Shown: piece after piece, positions 17,012 to 25,714 of the stretch
Numbering within the stretch: position 1 is the stretch's first letter
Layout: every line of letters begins with the position of its first letter
Source of the DNA: Nostoc sp. ATCC 43529
GTDB lineage: Bacteria > Cyanobacteriota > Cyanobacteriia > Cyanobacteriales > Nostocaceae
DNA: 64,000 nt
Assembly (NCBI GenBank): GCA_003326205.1
Contig: LWTK01000033.1
Coordinates: forward strand, 124,001 to 188,000
Direction of reading: 5' to 3'
Notes under the pieces: model-generated
The model's input: only the letters and a program-made list of their open reading frames with translations
Databases searched by the model: none
What the model was told of the DNA's origin: nothing
Position numbers and translations under genes: made by a program

Positions 17012-17920
17012 ATGTCCACCCAACCCACAATCCAAAGCATATACACAGACGGTGCTTGCACTGGTAACCCTGGCCCTGGTGGTTGGGGCGTTGTCGTCTA
17101 CTTCAGTGATGGCTCAATTCACGAAATGGGCGATGCATCCCCTCACACCACTAATAATAAAATGGAGATGCAAGCTGCGATCGCGGCCTTAAAATTTTTG
17201 CAAACATCTCAACAAGCTCAACCCATCACCCTCTATACTGATAGCGAATATTTAATTAACTGCGTTACCAAATGGGTAAAAGGCTGGAAAAAGAAAGGCT
17301 GGAAAAAGTCAGATGGTAACCCCGTCCAAAACCAAGACCTTTTGGAAACCTTAGATGAACTCAATAGCGAACAAGTAAAATGGCAATATGTCAGAGGGCA
17401 TTCTGGTAACATAGGGAACGAACGTTGTGATGCGATCGCTCGCACCTATGCCAGTGGCAAAATCCCTTCCTTACAACAATTTTCTTCCACCAATATTTAT
17501 AAAAATTTACATAACGCAACTGAAACAAATGTAGCAAAAGTAGCTGATTATGACAAAAATTCTAGAATAATTAACCAAAATACACACCAAGTCACTACTT
17601 CTGCACCACAAATAACTCTTATGGAACCATCAACTGGGCCAGCTGCGGCCGCAACCGATGAAAAATCTTTAGAAATGAGGGTTTTACAACTCCGCAACTT
17701 GGTCGAAACTCTACGTATAGCTGACGAAATTTCCGAAAAAGGCTACTTAATTACCAGTTCTGAATTAGCAGATCTAATGGATGTCCACGCCAGTGCTGTT
17801 ACCAGTAGAGGGGATCAGTGGCGCTGGCGAAATTGGATAGTTTCACGTGTGCGCCGTGAAGGAAATCAAATTCTTTGGGAACTAGAACGCGGGGATCAAG
17901 TGGGGTCAGAAGACGAGTGA
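17012..17920 (+). CDS. rnhA: ribonuclease HI with cyanobacterial C-terminal extension
   Basis: 302 residues from ATG 17012; a TTG 15 nt upstream is less likely. Residues 7-150 are a complete RNase HI domain that cleaves RNA in RNA-DNA hybrids. Catalytic residues are D13 (YTDGACTGNPG), E52 (NNKMEMQ), D77 (YTDSEY) and D140 (NERCDAIA), with H130 in the flexible loop. The basic handle KGWKKKGWKKSDG is present. After a variable linker (155-220) a second domain (about 225-295) contains a helical segment ITSSELADLMDVHASAVTSR followed by WRWRNWIVSRVRREGNQILWELE. It looks like a winged-helix or similar nucleic-acid-binding module and is an addition to the bacterial enzyme. Confidence 0.93.
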   Translation: MSTQPTIQSIYTDGACTGNPGPGGWGVVVYFSDGSIHEMGDASPHTTNNKMEMQAAIAALKFLQTSQQAQPITLYTDSEYLINCVTKWVKGWKKKGWKKSDGNPVQNQDLLETLDELNSEQVKWQYVRGHSGNIGNERCDAIARTYASGKIPSLQQFSSTNIYKNLHNATETNVAKVADYDKNSRIINQNTHQVTTSAPQITLMEPSTGPAAAATDEKSLEMRVLQLRNLVETLRIADEISEKGYLITSSELADLMDVHASAVTSRGDQWRWRNWIVSRVRREGNQILWELERGDQVGSEDE

Positions 17921-17949
17921 GGGGGACGCGGGGACGCGGGGACGCGGAG
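17919..17949. repeat. octamer tandem repeat
   Basis: Three to four copies of GGGGACGC immediately after the rnhA stop codon. Confidence 0.85.
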
Positions 17950-18039
17950 AATAAGTAATACCCAATGCCCCATGCCCCATGACGGCAGTTGCTCCACTTG
18001 GGGAGACCCCAAGACCGCACTGCCTCCCCCATGCCCCAC

Positions 18040-19239
18040 TCATATGTATTTTCTGCCGCGCCATTCCCGTGGGGTGCGGAATGCAGACAAGAAGATTCGT
18101 AGCACGGCTAGAGGATCGGCGAAAGGGGAAAGCCAGAATAACCAACCGCCTTTGGCACTTTGGCGATCGTAGGAAGGTGCGATCGCCAATAGCATACCAA
18201 AACGGATCGCTAGCAGGAATAAATTCAGACCCAATAAAAGAAGTGAGGGGGTATGTAGAGACGCAATTAATCGCGTCTGTTGTGAGTGCGAGAGTGAAAG
18301 AGAAATCAACAAGTAAGTCAGGATTATTAAAACTGGTAAACCTTGGACTGCAAAGAGTAACCATAAATCCCCCCACAGTTGAGAACGAGAAGTTGCATCT
18401 TTAAGGTCAAGACTGCGCCCCCATTCCTTCCACGTCTCCATCGCTCCTTCATACATCCGTACTTTTAATACTTTTGCGCCATCTAAAAAGCCTACTTTAT
18501 AACCTTGAACAGCAATATTTCGTGCCAAAGTGACATCATCACAAAAAGAACCACTCGCGCTGCTGTAGCCGCCCACAGACGCTAAAACGGAACGACGACA
18601 CAAAAAACACTGTCCATTTGCCATTACCCGTTCCGGCTGTTGTGTATTAATTCCAGCAGGGTCAAATCGATAAAGCAGAGTCATCAACAAAGCCGGTTGC
18701 AGCCAGCATTCTCCTGGATATTTGAGAATGAACTGGGGCGAAAGAGAAACTAAGTCATAACCTTGTGCTTCGGCCGTCTTCATCAAGCCAGCAACCAACC
18801 CAGGATGCGGTTGAATATCAGCATCCAGCCCCAGAAACCACTCACTAGCTTCTGAGCTATGTAGAAAACCATTATGCAACGCCCAAGGACGCCCCACCCA
18901 ACCAGGGGGTAAGGGGTCATCTGTCATCAATCGAAAGCGCGGGTCTTTTTGCTGCATCGCCTTTACCAAATCCGGAGTCCCATCACTGGAATTGCTATCT
19001 ACAACAACAATTTCCCGAACTTCGTAGCTTTGCCAGCTCAAACCAGCTAACAGAGGACTAATACGAAGCGCCTCATTCAGTGTAGGAACAACAATGCTCA
19101 CCCTACCTAACAGTTCCGGCGTCGGCTGTTGCGGTTCTATTGGCGGATGGCGTCTTGGCCCCTTTAGCAGACGCGAAAGTAGAATAGCCGTTGCTGGTAC
19201 TTGGATAAGTAGCAATAACAGGGAAATGGCATTAGTCAT
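18040..19239 (-). CDS. cruG: carotenoid 2'-O-glycosyltransferase CruG-like (GT2 family)
   Basis: 399 residues. An N-terminal membrane helix is followed by a GT-A glycosyltransferase family 2 domain (about 45-260): VSIVVPTLNEALRI, IVVVDSNSSDGT, the DxD motif in FLGLDADIQPHPG, and a C-terminal acidic pair in SGSFCDDVTLARN. Three to four hydrophobic helices follow. Its position directly after cruF on the same strand, the same order as the myxol glycoside genes of other cyanobacteria, supports CruG, which attaches the sugar to the 2'-hydroxyl of myxol. The ATG lies in the last unit of a TGACTAA repeat and an in-frame TGA lies two codons upstream, so this start is forced. Confidence 0.85.
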   Translation of the reverse strand: MTNAISLLLLLIQVPATAILLSRLLKGPRRHPPIEPQQPTPELLGRVSIVVPTLNEALRISPLLAGLSWQSYEVREIVVVDSNSSDGTPDLVKAMQQKDPRFRLMTDDPLPPGWVGRPWALHNGFLHSSEASEWFLGLDADIQPHPGLVAGLMKTAEAQGYDLVSLSPQFILKYPGECWLQPALLMTLLYRFDPAGINTQQPERVMANGQCFLCRRSVLASVGGYSSASGSFCDDVTLARNIAVQGYKVGFLDGAKVLKVRMYEGAMETWKEWGRSLDLKDATSRSQLWGDLWLLFAVQGLPVLIILTYLLISLSLSHSQQTRLIASLHTPSLLLLGLNLFLLAIRFGMLLAIAPSYDRQSAKGGWLFWLSPFADPLAVLRIFLSAFRTPREWRGRKYI

Positions 19240-19290
19240 TAGTCATTAGTCATTAGTCATTGGGCATTGGGCATTTGTCATTGGGCATTG
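19236..19290. repeat. heptamer tandem repeat that provides the cruG start codon
   Basis: Units of ATTAGTC and TTGGGCA types run from 19236 to about 19290. On the minus strand each TGACTAA unit contains ATG; the last one is used as the start of cruG. Confidence 0.85.
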
Positions 19291-19360
19291 GAAAAGAACA
19301 AGGGAAAAGACTTATTGCAATTTGTCTTCCCATCTCCCCATGCCCCATGCCCCATAATGT

Positions 19361-20269
19361 TTATTTCAAAACAACTTTAATGCTTGCTGCTGAGGCTTCT
19401 TGAGTTAGTGGTTCAATAGCAACTTGAGCGGGTGCGGTTGAGCTTCTCAACCACAGCGTCACGGCGGGAACTACACCTAGTACTGAGCCGAGTAATACAG
19501 GGATGAAAAACCCGCCCGCTAAGCTGAGTCCAGCGGCAAAAGCAAAGTTACTTAAATAAACTGCTAAGGGAAGATTAAGTTGCGATCGCTCTAATTTTAT
19601 CGAAGTATTTCTCCACAATAACCCTGCAACACTCATAAACACTGCACTAGTGCCAAACCAACCTGCATAGTTCTGGTAAGGTGTTCCAAAGAAATCTCCT
19701 GGTTGCTCCCAATACCAAAACGGTAGAGAAGATTGGCTCATTGCTGGCTCAAGAGCAAAATCCCAGCAAGTGAACAGCAAGGCACCAACGGCTATGGCAG
19801 CAATATGGCGTCCCAAACTCGGTTTTTGGGCTACCTGCAAACCAGATCTCGCAATTAAGTAAGACGACAACCCAACATAAAACCAAGACAAAGGAATTGT
19901 GAAAGGAACTAAGCCGCCAATCTTGTAACCCAAGCCACTCAAATAGCCATAATCGCCAAATGGAAAACCTGTGCTGGTTCCCAATAATTCACTTCCCAAA
20001 GAGATAAACACAGCCGGGAGCATAAATGCCAGCCAAGTTCCTAATCCCAGCGTCCGGTAGGCATAAATAGAAACTGCCACTGTTCCTAAGATGATATCAA
20101 CTACACCACCGCCAGCCATACTTAACTCTATGGCTGTTTCTCCAACCTGGGATAAGTTTAAAATTATTTCGGCATGAGGTAAGACCAGTAGCATCCCTGC
20201 TAGTCCAAAAGCCTTTGACAAGATATGAGCAATGAGGCATACGCGCTCAGCAATAACAAGTTGTCTCAT
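19361..20269 (-). CDS. cruF: carotenoid 1',2'-hydratase CruF
   Basis: 302 residues, seven to eight transmembrane helices over the whole chain, member of the carotenoid biosynthesis family PF04240. Conserved polar residues sit in or near helices: GTSTGFPFGDYGYLSGLG, ALLFTCWDFALEPAM and PYQNYAGWFGTS. The enzyme adds water across the 1',2' double bond of the psi end group of gamma-carotene-type precursors, a step toward myxol. It is followed after 121 nt by cruG on the same strand, and together they make myxol glycosides (myxoxanthophyll). The start is ATG 20269. No promoter motif can be named with confidence. Confidence 0.92.
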   Translation of the reverse strand: MRQLVIAERVCLIAHILSKAFGLAGMLLVLPHAEIILNLSQVGETAIELSMAGGGVVDIILGTVAVSIYAYRTLGLGTWLAFMLPAVFISLGSELLGTSTGFPFGDYGYLSGLGYKIGGLVPFTIPLSWFYVGLSSYLIARSGLQVAQKPSLGRHIAAIAVGALLFTCWDFALEPAMSQSSLPFWYWEQPGDFFGTPYQNYAGWFGTSAVFMSVAGLLWRNTSIKLERSQLNLPLAVYLSNFAFAAGLSLAGGFFIPVLLGSVLGVVPAVTLWLRSSTAPAQVAIEPLTQEASAASIKVVLK

Positions 20270-20813
20270 GATTATTCCTTAACTAAGATGTGACACGCGG
20301 CTACTCTGCTGCTAACAGTTTACAAATCTTTATCAATATATTTAACTACTTTGTGTTGTAATTCTCCACAAACTTGTTTCCTTGCTTGGCAAAAACAAGG
20401 CAGGCTACAAGTCAATACAGTTCAGTTAAGACTCGATCCTCCCTAACCCTCCTTAAAAAGGAGGGAACTAAGCGTCCCTTTTAAAGGGGTTGGGGGGATC
20501 TTTCGGGACTAAATACCGTTAACACCAAGCGTATTGGGCTATAAGTGAAATCGAGTCTCTAGTTAGTTGGTCTGGCGATGAAATAATCCTTTACGCAACT
20601 CCAAAAAATACAGCAGATTGCAAGTTGGTGGGGTACAGATCATGGTAGGGTCGCTAAGCTTGGCGTCCCTACCCGTGTACTTCATTTACCTGAAAAACGC
20701 TGTAAATTATCCAATTCATGGACTTCATTAGGACTTTCCTTGCCCCTCTGACTTAATAGCGATGGTATATTTTTTTTGGAAGTCCCTTAGCCCTGTACTG
20801 GCAATATCAACCC
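20270..20813. repeat. intergenic spacer with foldback repeats
   Basis: It contains a foldback at 20435-20500 (GATCCTCCCTAACCCTCC... against ...GGGGTTGGGGGGATC), a palindromic element around 20643-20685 (TAGGGTCGCTAAGCTTGGCGTCCCTA), and remnants shared with 14430-14745 and 35000-35185 (TTACCTGAAAA..GCTGTAA; TTTTTGGAAGTCCCTTA). No gene seen. Confidence 0.7.
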
Positions 20814-21263
20814 ATGTCAATTTTGAAAAGAGTTCCTTGGGTGTCCCTAGCGCTAGTGCTGCTTAGTTACAGTACTTTGGGCTGGGTAATATCTGAAACA
20901 CATCCTCCTATGTTTGTGTGGTCAGCGATCGTAGTTGCTATCTTGCTGTTGATACTAACTTTGACAACTCCTTGGCCAAAGGTGACATACTACTACACTC
21001 TTATCTTTGAATCAAATGTTAGAGCTTTTGGTGTTGCCGTGTTAGCAGCTTTCTTGTTCTTTGTTATGCTTGCTTGGTTTAGGGTCTTTCTTGATACCTT
21101 ACTGATTATTTCGGCAACTATATTAGTCAGGATAGACTTTCAAGTAGCCGAACTAAAGAAAAAACTAGCTTTTTGGAGTGCGTCTATTGCTTCATTGACA
21201 GGTTTAGTCTTGGGTGCCCTCATCTACAAGTTAGTAAATTCTGAAATTTTACTAAAATTCTGA
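20814..21263 (+). CDS. four-helix membrane protein, unknown function
   Basis: 149 residues. Hydrophobic helices at about 9-28, 33-53, 67-107 (long, possibly two) and 120-143, with a short amphipathic stretch VRIDFQVAELKKKLAFW between the last two. The start ATG 20814 has no clear ribosome site. I do not recognise a family; the composition and length fit small conserved cyanobacterial membrane proteins. A hairpin terminator at 21461-21495 may end its transcript. Confidence 0.65.
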   Translation: MSILKRVPWVSLALVLLSYSTLGWVISETHPPMFVWSAIVVAILLLILTLTTPWPKVTYYYTLIFESNVRAFGVAVLAAFLFFVMLAWFRVFLDTLLIISATILVRIDFQVAELKKKLAFWSASIASLTGLVLGALIYKLVNSEILLKF

Positions 21264-21585
21264 AGTAGAGAGGAGAGTATTATAGCGATTATCATTTGAA
21301 TCAGATACATGGGTAGGGTAGCACAGCTGTGTTACCCTACGAAGATCTATTTTTTTGTGTACCTCACCCATACAACAACCGCTATATCATTCATTACACA
21401 GCCTTGAAATTAGGATTTGAGACTTAAATTGTGTATTTCACTTTCTTTGAAATTTCCTGTAAAATTCCCAATTTACAATCGAAGTTGGGAATTTTATTTT
21501 TTAAAATTCAATGTTTTCAAACAACAGCACAGACATAAAAAAATCCATGATAAAAATTGCTACCCAACTAGTGACATAATAGTTT
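21264..21585. other. intergenic with palindrome and terminator
   Basis: A palindromic repeat GTAGGGTAGCACAGC / GCTGTGTTACCCTAC-type lies at about 21311-21343, and the terminator at 21461-21495. Otherwise AT-rich sequence. Confidence 0.5.
21461..21500 (+). terminator. intrinsic terminator
   Basis: AAAATTCCCAA (21461-21471) pairs with TTGGGAATTTT (21485-21495), followed by ATTTTTT. It lies 200 nt after the 20814 gene. Confidence 0.7.
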
Positions 21586-21894
21586 ATGAACAGTATAAAA
21601 TCTACCATTTTTGTGTTGTTATTAATACTCTGGTTTTTAGTGTCATTTCCGGCTTTTGCATCCGTTTGCCGAAATTACAATGGCCATCAGATTTGTATTC
21701 TCAGTATTAATCGCAGTGCTAAAAACTATTGGGAATACAGGGCATCTGTGAGTGTAGATGGAATAAAAACACCTATTGAGGTCTACAATTGCCGTCAACG
21801 AGTTAAGATTCAACAAAATGGAACTGTTTTGCCTTTTGACCAAAAAAGTGGTGGTGAAATGATTTGCAGTTTTTTTAATTCTTCTGGGCACTAA
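21586..21894 (+). CDS. small secreted protein with four cysteines, unknown function
   Basis: 102 residues. A clear signal peptide (residues 1-25, STIFVLLLILWFLVSFPAFA) precedes a mature part of about 77 residues with Cys in VCRNYNGHQICIL, YNCRQ and MICSFF, probably two disulfides. The pattern CRNYNGHQICILSINRSAKNYWEYRA...VYNCRQR resembles small exported proteins of cyanobacteria but I know no function. Its last 20 bp overlap a convergent small ORF. Confidence 0.65.
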   Translation: MNSIKSTIFVLLLILWFLVSFPAFASVCRNYNGHQICILSINRSAKNYWEYRASVSVDGIKTPIEVYNCRQRVKIQQNGTVLPFDQKSGGEMICSFFNSSGH

Positions 21895-21979
21895 ACACCC
21901 GCCAGATAATTAAGACTGTGAAACCTACATAGGCTAGTACAGTTAACCATTCTTGCCAGCTACCGGATATATTGTTCAT
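21875..21979 (-). CDS. candidate 34-residue single-helix membrane peptide
   Basis: From ATG 21979: polar start, one hydrophobic helix (WLTVLAYVGFTVLIIWRVF) and a basic end. A longer version from 22078 is less likely because its first third is read from the foldback element at 22049-22156. There is no clear ribosome site and it overlaps the convergent gene by 20 bp. Low confidence. Confidence 0.3.
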   Translation of the reverse strand: MNNISGSWQEWLTVLAYVGFTVLIIWRVFSAQKN

Positions 21980-22048
21980 CAACAAAAGCCAAAAATAAAT
22001 ACTTTTAAATCCTACACCTGAGAGACCATTTATAAAGTAAATCTTAAG

Positions 22049-22191
22049 TAGTGGCGTGACAAGACTAAAATAGTGCATTAGGGAATCGGATTTGAACTTT
22101 ATAAATTCGATGTTTTTACCGCTAATCTATTGCAACATTTTAGCCTTGTCACGCTACTACAATGATGCAAGATTTTAGCCTTGTCACGCTA
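22049..22191. mobile_element. MITE with TA target duplication plus a second right end
   Basis: TA, then GTGGCGTGACAAGACTAAAA (22051), and on the right TGCAACATTTTAGCCTTG... to TCACGC at 22154, then TA (22155-22156): terminal inverted repeats of about 27 bp with mismatches. A further copy of the right end (22166-22189, TA after it) follows directly. TA flanks suggest mobilisation by an IS630/Tc1-type transposase. A related element lies at 38751-38884. Confidence 0.7.
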
Positions 22192-22433
22192 CTACAATTT
22201 AAGGTTTACTTTATAAAGTATCTCTGAGTCAAGAAGACGCAAAGAGCCGGAGAAACAGTGAGACAATGAAATTTTCAAATACTCCTTTGATATCCGTGGG
22301 TTTTATTCAAACTGTTAGTTGCCTGCTGTATTTTGCTCATCGGATTGGAGATCAAAATTACTTGAAAAATTTTTCGCTAATTTTCCGGAACCAACAATAC
22401 TAGACTGGTATTACATATCAGAGCATCGATAAT

Positions 22434-22515
22434 TATACTGAACTTCTATAACTAAACTACGGGGAATATAGCCCCATTATTTCAAAAGCCCGGTTATGAA
22501 AACTGGGCTTTTGGT
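22434..22515 (+). ncRNA. small two-hairpin RNA, copy 1
   Basis: A -10-like TATACT (22434-22439) is followed by an unpaired TCTATAACTAAAC, a hairpin GGGG-AATATAG-CCCC (22461-22475) and a terminator AAAAGCCCGGTT / AACTGGGCTTTT (22484-22512). The same order and near-identical sequence occur on the minus strand at 47613-47691 with compensating changes in both stems. The RNA would be about 70 nt. No family recognised. Confidence 0.65.
22484..22512 (+). terminator. terminator of the small RNA, copy 1
   Basis: AAAAGCCCGGTT pairs with AACTGGGCTTTT (one G-U) around a short loop. Confidence 0.75.
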
Positions 22516-22537
22516 ATTAATACCTTCGCCTAAAATT

Positions 22538-22674
22538 AACGTGAATTCGACAGACCTCACCCACCCAGCCTCCCTCTCCTACCAGGAGAGGGAGGAGTAA
22601 GGAAAAATTAGGCTTTTTGCTCCCCTCTCCTTCAAGGAGAGGGGCTGGGGGTGAGGTCTGTCAATTTCATGTTC
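22538..22674. mobile_element. GC-rich foldback element
   Basis: Ends GTGAATTCGACAGACCTCAC and its complement near 22650-22672 (GTGAGGTCTGTCAATTTCA). The inside folds as CCCTCTCCT.../AGGAGAGGG and CCCCTCTCC/GGAGAGGGG. Its core is shared with 14542-14639 and, in part, with 33205-33230. Confidence 0.65.
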
Positions 22675-22739
22675 AAATTACTGTAGGGTCGCACAGCTAA
22701 CTGTGCAACCCTACACAATGATTAAGTACAACAGTGGAC

Positions 22740-23894
22740 TTACTTTGCCTGGATTGGCGTTAGAGCTACACCTTTGTAATAATGCCCCAAAATTTGCAGG
22801 TGGTTTACTCCTTGGCGAGCCAAATTGTATGCTCCCCATTGACTCATGCCTAAACCATGGCCGAAGCCGAGTCCTTGGAGAACAAAACTACCATCTGTTC
22901 CCTTGGAGACGCTAAAGCGGGTACTTTTGAGTTTGAGCGCTGTCCGCACTTGTTCGCCTTGTAATACTTTCGTGCCTTTGTTGCCGACAATTTTCAAGAC
23001 TTTGACACTCTTAAATGGCGAAAATGTTTCTGGAACCATCGCCGTTACACTGCCTACCTCAGGAAATTTAGAGGTAATTTCGCTAGGCGAGAAGCTTTTG
23101 ACCCAATTACACTCGCTGATATTTTGGTCGTAGTCTTGAACAGCACGTAGGTAGGGTAAGGAATTTCCCCAAACATCTTCCACATTTTCGGTATGTCCGC
23201 CAGAACAAGCATGGAAAACTGAAAGAATAATCTTGTTTTTATAAGTTAGTACTTGCCCTGCTGTTTCATCGACTGCTTTGTAAGTAGCGGGAGATTCGCT
23301 AATTACACCTTTATAAATTTGCCAGCGATCGGGCGTGTTGCCTAAATCGTAAATGGGATTATTCCGTTGTTTTTCTCGTTCGTAAAGGGCATAGGTGCGG
23401 GCTGCGATCGCCTGGGCTTTCAAAGCTTCAACAGGCCAACTAGCATTCATTTCACCACCGAGAACGCTGTAGAGATATTCTTGGTCGTCAACCCAGTTAA
23501 CAGCAGTTAAACCTTTTTCTGTGGGGACGACCAAAGTTCTCCCCCGATACCAGCGATCGCCAATGTAAACAAATCCTTTACCTGTCGGCTCAATCCAAAA
23601 TAAACCAGACTGCCATTTATCTAAAGCCACCCCGCCGGGAACCGCTTGAGCATAAAACGCACTCATCGCCGGCAATTGTCCCAAAGTCCGGCCAGTACTA
23701 TCCTTAACGATTCCAGTTGTGGAACTGCCGACTTTTACCTGATTAACCCCCCTCTCAATTGCTACGCGCAAGATTACAGCCGCTTGAGCTGGGGCAACCA
23801 AAGCTATCCATAAGAGAACGCTTATCCACCAATGACGTACTTTAATCTGGGAAAGTAAAGAGCCTAAGTAAAGTTGGAATTTCATGCTGGTCAT
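22740..23894 (-). CDS. SpoIID/LytB domain protein (predicted amidase enhancer or lytic transglycosylase)
   Basis: 384 residues. A signal or anchor helix (about 22-40) is followed by a beta-rich N-terminal domain. The SpoIID core starts at about residue 140: MNASWPVEALKAQAIAARTYALYE carries the Glu (in VEALK) used by SpoIID to cut denuded glycan strands. Further blocks are ETAGQVLTYKNKIILSVFHACSGGHTENVEDVWG and, at the end, LQGLGFGHGLGMSQWGAYNLA. In non-sporulating bacteria this family acts in cell-wall remodelling; in Nostocales SpoIID-like proteins may shape septal or heterocyst wall (inference). ATG 23894 or M4 are both possible starts. Confidence 0.88.
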   Translation of the reverse strand: MTSMKFQLYLGSLLSQIKVRHWWISVLLWIALVAPAQAAVILRVAIERGVNQVKVGSSTTGIVKDSTGRTLGQLPAMSAFYAQAVPGGVALDKWQSGLFWIEPTGKGFVYIGDRWYRGRTLVVPTEKGLTAVNWVDDQEYLYSVLGGEMNASWPVEALKAQAIAARTYALYEREKQRNNPIYDLGNTPDRWQIYKGVISESPATYKAVDETAGQVLTYKNKIILSVFHACSGGHTENVEDVWGNSLPYLRAVQDYDQNISECNWVKSFSPSEITSKFPEVGSVTAMVPETFSPFKSVKVLKIVGNKGTKVLQGEQVRTALKLKSTRFSVSKGTDGSFVLQGLGFGHGLGMSQWGAYNLARQGVNHLQILGHYYKGVALTPIQAK

Positions 23895-24150
23895 CTAAAC
23901 ATCACATTAGTATTTGTTTGACGCTCTCGATTATGGCGTCTACTACTTTAAGATGAGACACTTCTCCAACGCCGGAGGTTGCCACCTCTTACTAATTATG
24001 CATTTAGGTTTAGCTATCAGATGCCAGTCCAAAGTAAATACTTGGGGATTTCCAAATAAATATCCCATCCCTGCGGGACGCTACGCGAACGCTTTTAAGG
24101 CAGTTCTTGACAGGGAGCAGGGGGAAAGCAGGTCATTTTGAAGGCTGATA

Positions 24151-25554
24151 TTATATGCTACAGCCAGGGCCTTCAAGACCTTCTGGAAAACTGATTAATT
24201 CCAAGGAATCTGGATTTGCTAGAAATTTTTTTGCTGCTAATAACCCAGCAATGCTCCAAGTTTGATAAATTCTGGCTTCTTTGCCAATCAAACGACCATT
24301 GTTGCCATCGTAGTATTCCGGGAATTTATCTTGATATAAACGACTTTCGGCAATGGCGATCGCTTCTTGAGCAAGTTCTATCCTACCTGTTTTCTGTGCC
24401 GCAGCGGTAAAGATCCACAATAAAACAGGCCAGTTACCTCCGTTGTGATAAGACCAAGCTATGTTCTTAGTGTCACATCCTGTAACAATTCTCCACTCTA
24501 AACCTTCCAAAGCTGGAAAGCAAATTTTAACAGGCATATAGCCCATCAAGTTTTGCCAGCGTTCGGCGAACAAATTCATGATACTTTGGGATTCTTTTTC
24601 GCTTGCCAAGGAAGCTAAGATTGCCATCAGATTCCCTAAAGTAAAAAAGCGAAAATCTATTCGTCCCGGCCCCAAATTTCCCGCTAAATATCCTCCAGTT
24701 TCGGGTAACCACTCTGTCAACCAACTAGGGATAGATTCTGATTGGATGTTGAATTTATTCGCAACTTCTTTACCAAATTCGTTACCTTTGTAACGATAAA
24801 TTTCCCGCAATCGCTGTACGTCTAGCCAGTAATAATTGCGGATATGATATTTTAAAGCTCCCAATCGCCTATTAACTTTATCGAGATAACTTTCACCATT
24901 GCCTTCTGGTAAAAGTAATTCCTTAGCTGCCCTCAAGGACGCATAAAATAATACCTGAATTTCTAAAGGATGTTCGTAAACTCCCAGACGACGGTCAATC
25001 ATGCACGCACCATCGGGAACTAACATTGTTGGGTACATAGAAAAGCGATGTACCAAACAAAGATCCAAAATTAGCTTGATTCCTGCTTGAAAATCTGGCT
25101 GACGCGCTAGAGTCAAATCGCCTGTAGCTTTTTCATAAGCCCGTAAGAGCAGAATCCACCACATACAAGAATCAACTGGAGGAACGCGCGCGATGGCCTG
25201 TTCGCCAAAATCCGCAACCAAAAATTCCTCACTTCCAATGGATTGGACTTTGAAACTGGCAGGCATTAACCCTGCACCCGGTTCAAAGCAGTCGATCTGC
25301 TTTTCATGACTTTGTAATTTCAGTGTTTCTATTAAAAAATTACGGACAATATCTGGTTTGCCATACATCAGAAAAACTAAAGCAGAAGGCACAAAATCCC
25401 GAAGAAAACACTGGTCATAATTGAGTGGATCTGAATGTGGATCGTGAGCAGCTACTGTACCGATGGGCTTTCCTTGATAATAAATTATCGACTTTTCCAG
25501 AAATTTCCAAGCTTCTGCTTCTAGTAAATTATTCTTATTGCTCGTGCGAGTCAT
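24151..25554 (-). CDS. invA: alkaline/neutral invertase, glycoside hydrolase family 100
   Basis: 467 residues, one (alpha/alpha)6-barrel domain that hydrolyses sucrose to glucose and fructose in the cytosol. Family blocks: [85 protein letters not shown] and DKFPEYYDG. The likely acid Asp is D187 and the likely second carboxylate is E413. These are one position below the residues reported for Anabaena InvA (468 residues), so I assign invA rather than invB; the paralogue choice is inference. In heterocystous strains the enzyme is needed to use sucrose imported into heterocysts. Start ATG 25554. Confidence 0.9.
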   Translation of the reverse strand: MTRTSNKNNLLEAEAWKFLEKSIIYYQGKPIGTVAAHDPHSDPLNYDQCFLRDFVPSALVFLMYGKPDIVRNFLIETLKLQSHEKQIDCFEPGAGLMPASFKVQSIGSEEFLVADFGEQAIARVPPVDSCMWWILLLRAYEKATGDLTLARQPDFQAGIKLILDLCLVHRFSMYPTMLVPDGACMIDRRLGVYEHPLEIQVLFYASLRAAKELLLPEGNGESYLDKVNRRLGALKYHIRNYYWLDVQRLREIYRYKGNEFGKEVANKFNIQSESIPSWLTEWLPETGGYLAGNLGPGRIDFRFFTLGNLMAILASLASEKESQSIMNLFAERWQNLMGYMPVKICFPALEGLEWRIVTGCDTKNIAWSYHNGGNWPVLLWIFTAAAQKTGRIELAQEAIAIAESRLYQDKFPEYYDGNNGRLIGKEARIYQTWSIAGLLAAKKFLANPDSLELISFPEGLEGPGCSI

Positions 25555-25714
25555 AGGCGTCTAATTCCACTAATGGTATGTATAGCAGTCGCAGCAGAGT
25601 TTAGAGCATAAATCGATCTAAAATCCCTATATCAAAGGACTTTCGCAAGCCTATTGCCTATTGCCTGTTCCCTGCTATATCGGCTCAATTGTGGAAAGCA
25701 CGCCAGCTAAACTC

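Noticed and set aside
22395-22440. NtcA site upstream of the small RNA (GTA-N8-TAC)
   Set aside because: GTATTACATATCAG lacks the second half-site, and copy 2 has only a 7-nt spacing (GTA-N7-TAC).
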